Shown here one piece after another: positions 17,302 to 22,033 of a DNA stretch of 22,033 nucleotides. This stretch comes from Deltaproteobacteria bacterium (GTDB lineage: Bacteria > Desulfobacterota > DSM-4660 > Desulfatiglandales > HGW-15), in NCBI GenBank assembly GCA_016932235.1, contig JAFGDF010000154.1, positions 1-22,033 on the forward strand, given 5' to 3'. Position numbers and translations under genes: made by a program. The notes under the pieces were generated by a model. That model was not told the origin of the DNA. It was given only the letters and a program-made list of their open reading frames with translations, and did not search any database. The number at the start of each line of letters is the position of its first letter. Position 1 is the first letter of the stretch.

Positions 17302-17757
17302 CTATTCCTGACAATCCGGGCAAATACCAAAAAAATCAAGACGATGACTGCTTATCTGAAACCCTGTTTCTGAAGTCAACTCCTGTGTCACAATCTCAAG
17401 GCTTTCCAGGTCTGGGTCTATGATTTTCCTGCATTTTATACATATCACATGAGGATGCGGAAAGGGTTTGTTACCATCATATCTGTTGCTTCCGTCGGGA
17501 AAACCTATTTCCAGAACCTCATTGATCTGTTTGAGGACATGGATTGTCTTGTAAATAGTTGCAATGCTTGTGGTCGGAAACTCCCGCTTTACGGTTTCAT
17601 ATACCATTTCCACAGAGGGGTGGTTTTCGTCGGATACCAGTACCCTCAAAACCGCCATCCTTTGGGGCGTTATACGGAATTTATGCTCCCTAAGCTTTGA
17701 GACCATGTGATCCATTCGGCACTTTATATTTTCGGAAGTGGGAACTGATATAATCAT
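17302..17757 (-). CDS. perR: PerR-type Fur-family peroxide-sensing repressor
   Basis: A Fur-family regulator of 151 residues. The winged-helix domain spans about 15-95 (RITPQRMAVLRVL; TTSIATIYKTI recognition helix). The structural zinc site is Cys106/Cys109 and Cys146/Cys149. The regulatory metal set matches PerR: His46, Asp94, His101, His103 and Asp114, the last being Asp as in Bacillus PerR where it matters for iron-based peroxide sensing. It lies upstream of a decayed peroxiredoxin gene and katG on the same strand, so these are its likely targets. Its own promoter overlaps a perfect Fur-family palindrome. Zur or plain Fur roles are less likely given ligands and neighbours. Confidence 0.85.
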   Translation of the reverse strand: MIISVPTSENIKCRMDHMVSKLREHKFRITPQRMAVLRVLVSDENHPSVEMVYETVKREFPTTSIATIYKTIHVLKQINEVLEIGFPDGSNRYDGNKPFPHPHVICIKCRKIIDPDLESLEIVTQELTSETGFQISSHRLDFFGICPDCQE

Positions 17758-17769
17758 TTTCTAAAAGAA

Positions 17770-17798
17770 ATTATATATTAATAGATAATCATTATCAA
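17770..17798 (-). promoter_or_regulatory. perR promoter overlapped by a Fur-family box
   Basis: On the minus strand TTGATA (17793-17798), a 17-base spacer and a perfect TATAAT (17770-17775) form a strong sigma-70 promoter. The palindrome GATAATCATTATC (17784-17796) covers the -35 and part of the spacer. This is close to the classical Fur/PerR box and points to autoregulation. Confidence 0.75.
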
Positions 17799-17901
17799 TA
17801 AATCTATATTTTAATAACTGAGCTTGTCAAGCATAAAAATTATTATCTTTGAAGAATATGATTGGCCATCCGGACATTTCCACACAGATCCAAAAAGCAA
17901 T

Positions 17902-17924
17902 AAAAAACCGCCCCGAAGGACGGT
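17902..17924 (-). terminator. Rho-independent terminator of tRNA-Pro
   Basis: On the minus strand ACCGTCC-TTCG-GGGCGGT folds into a seven-pair stem with a stable TTCG loop and is followed by TTTTTT (17902-17907). It lies about 20 bases after the 3' end of the tRNA. Confidence 0.85.
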
Positions 17925-17943
17925 CTTAAGTTATTGATTTTTC

Positions 17944-18020
<77 letters not shown>

Positions 18021-18098
18021 TAAGCATATTAATGTATATTTTCCACCCAATAAAATCAAGCTAAATTCATTTTACGATTTTAGATTATTACCTTTTTA

Positions 18099-18126
18099 TT
18101 GACTTTAATCCCAAGGGATATATAAA
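18099..18126 (+). promoter_or_regulatory. Candidate promoter of folE2 and the AICAR transformylase gene
   Basis: TTGACT (18099-18104) and TATAAA (18121-18126), each five of six to consensus, are spaced by 16 bases. Transcription would begin near 18133, about 27 bases before folE2. Confidence 0.6.
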
Positions 18127-18159
18127 TGGATATAAAATTTCGCGAGACATTTTGAGGTT

Positions 18160-18933
18160 ATGATGGAAGACATTCAGAAGCACATGGACAACAGAAACAT
18201 TGATATAGACCAGGTGGGGGTTAAAGGCATTCGCTACCCGATCACTGTCCTGGACAAGAGAAACGGCAAACAGCAGACCGTCGCCAAGATCAATATGTAT
18301 GTGAATCTTCCCAGATATTACAAGGGAACCCACATGAGCAGGTTTGTGGAGATCCTTAACGAGCACAGCAACAGGATATCCCTACAAAACTTTACCGTTA
18401 TCCTGGAAGAGATGAAAGAAAGGCTTGATGCTAAAAGCGCCCACATGGAGGTCACTTTTCCCTACTTCATAATGAAGAGGGCTCCAGTCTCAGGAAGTGA
18501 GGGGCTCATGGAATACAAATGCACATTCAAGGGATTGCTTAACAACAGTAGTGATATTATTACAACTATTTACGTCCCCATATCCACCCTCTGCCCGTGC
18601 TCAAAGGAGATAAGCGATTTTGGTGCCCATAATCAACGCGGGGAAGTAAAACTCCAGGTGAGGTTTAAAAAATTTATCTGGATTGAGGATCTTATACGCC
18701 TCGTAGAAGAATCGGCTTCAAGCGATGTATATTCTGTTCTCAAGCGAGAGGATGAAAAATATGTTACTGAACGGGCCTATCAGAATCCAAAGTTTGTGGA
18801 AGATATCGTAAGGGACATCGCTGAGAAGCTTAATCGGGATCCCAATATCACATGGTTCGCTGTTGAATCGGAGAATTATGAATCGATCCATAATCATAAC
18901 GCCTATGCTTATATAGAAAAACATAAAATATAA
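18160..18933 (+). CDS. folE2: GTP cyclohydrolase IB (FolE2)
   Basis: A 257-residue FolE2-type enzyme that turns GTP into 7,8-dihydroneopterin triphosphate for folate (and possibly queuosine) synthesis. The hallmark block CPCSKEISDFGAHNQRG (about 146-162) contains the catalytic and metal-binding Cys and the HNQR signature. VDVTFPYFI-like AHMEVTFPYF near 90-99 and VESENYESIHNHNAYA near the C-terminus are also conserved. Two ATGs occur in a row (18160, 18163); GAGGT ends so close to the first that the second is the more likely start. It is followed 18 bases later by a folate-dependent purine enzyme. The type IB enzyme does not depend strictly on zinc, unlike FolE. Confidence 0.93.
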   Translation: MMEDIQKHMDNRNIDIDQVGVKGIRYPITVLDKRNGKQQTVAKINMYVNLPRYYKGTHMSRFVEILNEHSNRISLQNFTVILEEMKERLDAKSAHMEVTFPYFIMKRAPVSGSEGLMEYKCTFKGLLNNSSDIITTIYVPISTLCPCSKEISDFGAHNQRGEVKLQVRFKKFIWIEDLIRLVEESASSDVYSVLKREDEKYVTERAYQNPKFVEDIVRDIAEKLNRDPNITWFAVESENYESIHNHNAYAYIEKHKI

Positions 18934-18951
18934 TCAATTTCGGAGGAATTT

Positions 18952-20244
18952 ATGGCTGATGATTTAAAAAAGATGTACCGTACATTAATGGATGATCACT
19001 TTCCCGGCGAGGTAAAGATCTCCTTTGGAGATCAGGTGCTCATATATAAAAAAAGGACATGGAAAATCCCGGACAGCACCGGGGAGCTTATTGAAAAAGG
19101 CTTGAGATACGGCGAGAATCCCGGCCAGGAAGCCGCCCTTTACGAACTCGTCAACGGAAACCTTCTACTCGGGGATTGCCGTTTCATCGACCCGGGTAAA
19201 GGTATTGTTTCCTCGATAACCGAGGAAGATATGATACAGTCAGGCAAACATCCGGGCAAAACAAACCTCACGGATATGGACAATGCAATCAACATATTAA
19301 AGTACCTTTCAGAAAGGCCGGCAGCAGTGATCGTCAAGCACAACAATCCATGTGGGGTCGCTTACGGATCAACCGTTTCCGATGCCTATCATAAGGCAAA
19401 CATGGGCGACAGGATAGCGGCATTCGGCGGCTGCGCGGTTTTTAACAGACCGGTGGACAGGGAAACGGCGGAGATGATCTCAAACAATTATCTCGAGGTG
19501 GTTGCAGCCCCTGATTATGAAGAAGGCACGATTCCAACCATTAAACAAAGGGCCAATCTCAGGATTGTAAAGATCAACAGAATAGGAGATCTTTCTTATT
19601 ATTCAAGCGCGAGGTTCGTGGAGTTTAAAAGTCTTATCGACGGCGGGATTATTATCCAGCAATCGCCTCTGAACAGGATAAAATCCTCTGCTGACTTCAC
19701 TCTGGCAAGTGCTGAACATAAAGGCGAGAAATATACAATCTCGCGCAAACCCTCCGAGACGGAACTGTCGGATATGCTTTTCGGCTGGCAGGTCGAGCAG
19801 GGAGTCACGTCAAACTCTGTTATTTATGTAAAAGACGGTGTTACCGTTGGTATAGGCACCGGAGAGCAGGACAGGGTGGGAGTAGCGGAAATCGCGATAT
19901 TTAAGGCATACACAAAATACGCGGACAGGATATGCTACGAAAAACACGGGCTTCCCTATAAAGATCTGGAATTGGAGGTAAGAAAGGGGAAAAAGGACAA
20001 GGCTCTACTTGATGAAATCGATCATGAAAGAGACGAGGCTAAAGGCGGTCTCATCGGAGCGGCAATGATTTCTGATGCCTTTTTTCCTTTCAGGGACGGG
20101 GTGGATGTCGGCATTAAGGAGGGTATAAAGGCCATCGTACAGCCTGGAGGGTCCATGAGGGATTTTGAGGTGATACAGGCATGCAATGAGGCAGATCCTC
20201 CGGTGACCATGGTGTTTACAGGCCAGAGAGCGTTTAAACACTAA
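18952..20244 (+). CDS. Stand-alone AICAR transformylase (PurH C-terminal domain homologue)
   Basis: A 430-residue protein that matches only the formyltransferase half of PurH; the N-terminal IMP cyclohydrolase domain (about 200 residues) is absent. Conserved blocks in order: LRYGENPGQEAALY (51-64), VIVKHNNPCG (127-135, with the catalytic Lys-His), DRIAAFGGCAVFNRPVD, GVTSNSVIYVKDG, VGIGTGEQDRV, SDAFFPFRDGV and IVQPGGSMRD, ending FTGQRAFKH. It would transfer formyl from 10-formyltetrahydrofolate to AICAR, giving FAICAR. Ring closure to IMP must then be encoded elsewhere. GGAGG lies just before the ATG. Co-transcription with folE2 links folate supply to a folate-consuming step. Confidence 0.9.
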   Translation: MADDLKKMYRTLMDDHFPGEVKISFGDQVLIYKKRTWKIPDSTGELIEKGLRYGENPGQEAALYELVNGNLLLGDCRFIDPGKGIVSSITEEDMIQSGKHPGKTNLTDMDNAINILKYLSERPAAVIVKHNNPCGVAYGSTVSDAYHKANMGDRIAAFGGCAVFNRPVDRETAEMISNNYLEVVAAPDYEEGTIPTIKQRANLRIVKINRIGDLSYYSSARFVEFKSLIDGGIIIQQSPLNRIKSSADFTLASAEHKGEKYTISRKPSETELSDMLFGWQVEQGVTSNSVIYVKDGVTVGIGTGEQDRVGVAEIAIFKAYTKYADRICYEKHGLPYKDLELEVRKGKKDKALLDEIDHERDEAKGGLIGAAMISDAFFPFRDGVDVGIKEGIKAIVQPGGSMRDFEVIQACNEADPPVTMVFTGQRAFKH

Positions 20245-20297
20245 TAAAATTACTTCGTAATTTTATATTAAGCTTCCCCTTCGGCAAAGCTTTTTTT
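20244..20297 (+). terminator. Double hairpin terminator after the AICAR transformylase gene
   Basis: A 10-bp stem ATAAAATTAC (20244-20253) / GTAATTTTAT (20257-20266) starts at the stop codon. It is followed by AAGCTT (20270-20275) paired with AAGCTT (20287-20292) and a run of seven T (20291-20297). The second hairpin with its T-run is the likely terminator. Confidence 0.75.
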
Positions 20298-20336
20298 CAT
20301 CTTTTCATCACATCATGATATTGTTTAAAAGTTGCA

Positions 20337-20370
20337 TATAAAATCATGCTGCTAGCAGCATGATTTTATA
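20337..20370 (-). terminator. 34-bp perfect palindrome centred on the mobB stop, probable terminator
   Basis: The sequence from 20337 to 20370 is a perfect inverted repeat with its centre at CTAG (20352-20355), which includes the mobB TAG. On the minus strand it ends GATTTTATA, a modest T-rich tail. It lies between convergent genes and could end either transcript. Confidence 0.65.
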
Positions 20371-20903
20371 AGGAACTCCGCAACTCCGTTAATATCTTCA
20401 AGGCCGAATCGTGGAACACCCAGATCCAGATCATGATCAGAAACAAGCGCAAGCAACTTGTCATCGCCATTGCATAAAGGAGTGTCATGAACTTCCGGTC
20501 TGAAAATCTCCACCTTCGGCCTATTTTCGCGTTTGAATCCCTCAGTGAGGATTATATCCAGATCGTTGAAATAATAAAGGAGTTCATCGATCGAAAAATC
20601 ATGGTCCACATCCATTACCATGCCTATCTTTTCCGATGAGGAAATTATTGTGGAAACTGATCCCGCCTTTTTATGTCTCCAGCTGTCCTTACCCGGTTTA
20701 TCCATCTCAAAACCATGAACGTCATGCTTAATGGTGCCTACCCTCAGGCCCCTTCTCCTGAGTTCAGGTATCAATTTCTCAATAAAAGTGGTCTTTCCGG
20801 CACCTGACCTGCCTACGATTAAAATAACCGGCGTGTTTTTATGATCTTTCTTAAACCCACTCATAGTCTTCCCATCTTTTTTTCGATCGGCCCGTACTGT
20901 CAC
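20352..20903 (-). CDS. mobB: MobB, molybdopterin-guanine dinucleotide biosynthesis GTPase
   Basis: A 183-residue P-loop protein with Walker A GRSGAGKTT (31-39), the KHD motif after the second strand (TIKHDVHGFEMD) and the DIILTEGFKRE block (116-126) typical of MobB. It assists MobA in attaching GMP to molybdopterin, forming the cofactor used by DMSO-reductase-family enzymes such as the one at the left of this window. The frame begins with GTG at 20903, overlapping the stop of the upstream regulator gene (GTGA). An ATG at 20864 (residue 14), preceded by GGGAAG, gives a more usual MobB N-terminus and may be the true start. The gene ends at the centre of a long palindrome. Confidence 0.9.
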   Translation of the reverse strand: MTVRADRKKDGKTMSGFKKDHKNTPVILIVGRSGAGKTTFIEKLIPELRRRGLRVGTIKHDVHGFEMDKPGKDSWRHKKAGSVSTIISSSEKIGMVMDVDHDFSIDELLYYFNDLDIILTEGFKRENRPKVEIFRPEVHDTPLCNGDDKLLALVSDHDLDLGVPRFGLEDINGVAEFLIKSCC

Positions 20904-21247
20904 TTTTCATCAGCATTCTTTTTAAACATTGAATCGAATATCTTATCATCCTCTTTAACGCATTTTTTTTTAAGCAACCGGTACTTTTCCAGGAGTTTCT
21001 CTCCCTCTTTGGTCAGGCTTGACCCAAGCCGCCTGTCCGTATGGACAACCTTTTTCTTCAAGACCTTCTCCGTTGCCTTGATCCGCCCCCACACACCACG
21101 ATAGGACATCTTCATTATCTTGGCCGTCTGGTTCAGGGAACCGGTTATCTGAATGTTCTCAAAAATTTCTCGCCTCCCCTCTCCCATAATAATGTTCCCT
21201 TTTTCATCCACGATCCAGTGTTTTGAACGCATCTCGAGAGTAGCCAT
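20900..21247 (-). CDS. ModE-type DNA-binding protein without molybdate-binding domain
   Basis: A 115-residue protein that matches the N-terminal LysR-like winged helix of ModE: KHWIVDEKGNIIMGEGR (9-25), TGSLNQTAKIMKMSYRGVWGRIK (35-57) and the RRLGSSLTKEG wing (72-82). It ends in a charged helix and lacks the two Mop domains that bind molybdate in E. coli ModE. It may therefore sense molybdate through another protein or simply bind constitutively. It lies between a PBP-like domain gene (stop 68 bases upstream) and mobB (overlapping). AAAGGAG precedes the ATG. Control of molybdenum uptake or cofactor genes is likely but not shown. Confidence 0.88.
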   Translation of the reverse strand: MATLEMRSKHWIVDEKGNIIMGEGRREIFENIQITGSLNQTAKIMKMSYRGVWGRIKATEKVLKKKVVHTDRRLGSSLTKEGEKLLEKYRLLKKKCVKEDDKIFDSMFKKNADEK

Positions 21248-21315
21248 TTCTTTTCTCCTTTGCGATTCATGTAAGCGCTAAGGAAAAGGGATAAAGACGT
21301 CCATATCGGCCCGGT

Positions 21316-22033
21316 TTACCCTATTTCCGTCCAAAAATCCCCGCTTCTTGAAGGATCATATCCTCCAAGTCCTTTTACTCTTTCCCGAAAAAAAGGAGAC
21401 CTGATTGTGTCCAGGACCAGATTTATCTTCGGGTCATAAAGCATCTCGGAAGGAATAATCAGGTCATACTGTTCACGAACGAGCGGGATAAAATCAAGTT
21501 CCAGGGCCTTTGCAGCCGCATAGATGCCCATTCCGCAATCAGCTGCTCCGCTGAGCACATCAACCGCAACTGCCATATGCGTAAATTCATCATGCTCATA
21601 ACCATTGATGTCTTCAGCCTTTATGCCGGCCTTATGAAGTTTATAGTCGAAAAGAACCCGGGTTCCTGATCCGGCCTGTCGGTTGACAAACCTGACGTCC
21701 TCTCTGGCAATATCACCGATGCCTTTTATTCCTTTTGGATTTCCTTTGGCCACAATAAATCCTTGATCTCTCTGGACAAGGTGAAATACGCTGACCTTGA
21801 GACCCCGCAGATACCGCTTGATATAAGAGATGTTATACTCGCCGCTTGCAGTGTCAAGAAGGTGAGACCCTGAAATATGGCAAACCCCTTTCCTGAGGGC
21901 CATCAGTCCCCCAAGGCTGCCCACATTTCCGGATGAGACCCTTATGTTGTTATCCCTTGATCGAACTTCATCGGCAAGAATATCGATAGTAATATCATGG
22001 CTTCCGATTATTGTAACCGTGTTTTGGATTTCA
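21316..22033 (-). CDS. PBP-like domain protein, 3' part (possibly MoeA-PBP fusion), cut by window edge
   Basis: The minus strand is open from the right edge to a TAA at 21316, giving about 239 C-terminal residues. The 5' end is outside the window, so an internal GTG at 21924 is not a true start. The sequence is the PBP-like substrate-binding domain found at the C-terminus of some MoeA proteins and some HTH regulators. Its signatures are VTIIGSHDITIDILA, GSLGGLMALRKG, HLLDTASGEYN, FVNRQAGSGTRVLFD and a closing block with GAADCGMGIYAAAKAL. The ModE-type and mobB genes downstream support a molybdenum role. Whether a MoeA domain precedes it cannot be seen. The bound ligand may be molybdate, tungstate or a pterin precursor. 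Confidence 0.82.
   Translation of the reverse strand, partial: EIQNTVTIIGSHDITIDILADEVRSRDNNIRVSSGNVGSLGGLMALRKGVCHISGSHLLDTASGEYNISYIKRYLRGLKVSVFHLVQRDQGFIVAKGNPKGIKGIGDIAREDVRFVNRQAGSGTRVLFDYKLHKAGIKAEDINGYEHDEFTHMAVAVDVLSGAADCGMGIYAAAKALELDFIPLVREQYDLIIPSEMLYDPKINLVLDTIRSPFFRERVKGLGGYDPSRSGDFWTEIG

Overview
The window looks like chromosomal DNA of a strict or facultative anaerobe, most likely a deltaproteobacterium of the sulfate-reducer type (Desulfobacterota). This is inferred from gene content: a molybdenum transhydroxylase-like enzyme, an ADP-forming acyl-CoA synthetase, TRAP transport, a stand-alone AICAR transformylase next to FolE2, and a molybdenum cluster with a PBP-like domain protein. 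No rRNA or housekeeping marker allows a firmer placement. Base composition is moderate, except for katG, which is visibly richer in G+C.

Left arm (1-6480, minus strand). One probable operon reads leftwards: molybdopterin large subunit (6074-3558), three-cluster Fe-S subunit with a C-terminal beta domain (3555-2719), a cupin without metal ligands (2593-2264), an SDR dehydrogenase (2180-1410), and the beta (1239-541) and alpha (450 to the left edge) subunits of an ADP-forming acyl-CoA synthetase. The first two closely resemble the pyrogallol-phloroglucinol transhydroxylase / resorcinol hydroxylase family. The operon therefore probably handles a polyhydroxylated aromatic, reduces it, and recovers ATP from a CoA thioester. 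A sigma-70-like promoter with a palindrome in its spacer and upstream repeats sits at 6343-6452.

Middle. A short D-3-phosphoglycerate dehydrogenase-like gene, a small Cys-rich protein and a PilZ protein (6481-8015, minus) are divergent from a plus-strand catabolic operon (8731-14218). That operon holds a TRAP transporter (DctP, DctQ, DctM), an orphan UxaA-type dehydratase large subunit and an enolase-superfamily dehydratase/racemase, and suggests uptake and dehydration of a sugar acid or similar hydroxy acid. A strong terminator-like hairpin lies directly in front of the ribosome binding site of the last gene. A decayed small gene follows.

Oxidative stress segment (14556-17800, minus). katG, a decayed peroxiredoxin gene with two in-frame amber codons, and a PerR-type regulator whose promoter overlaps a perfect Fur-family palindrome. 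These look like the remains of a peroxide regulon.

Right arm. tRNA-Pro(TGG) (minus); folE2 and a stand-alone AICAR transformylase (plus, folate/purine); then a convergent minus-strand molybdenum cluster: the 3' part of a PBP-like domain protein (possibly MoeA-fused), a ModE-type DNA-binding protein and MobB. This cluster fits the need for molybdenum cofactor by the enzyme at the left end.
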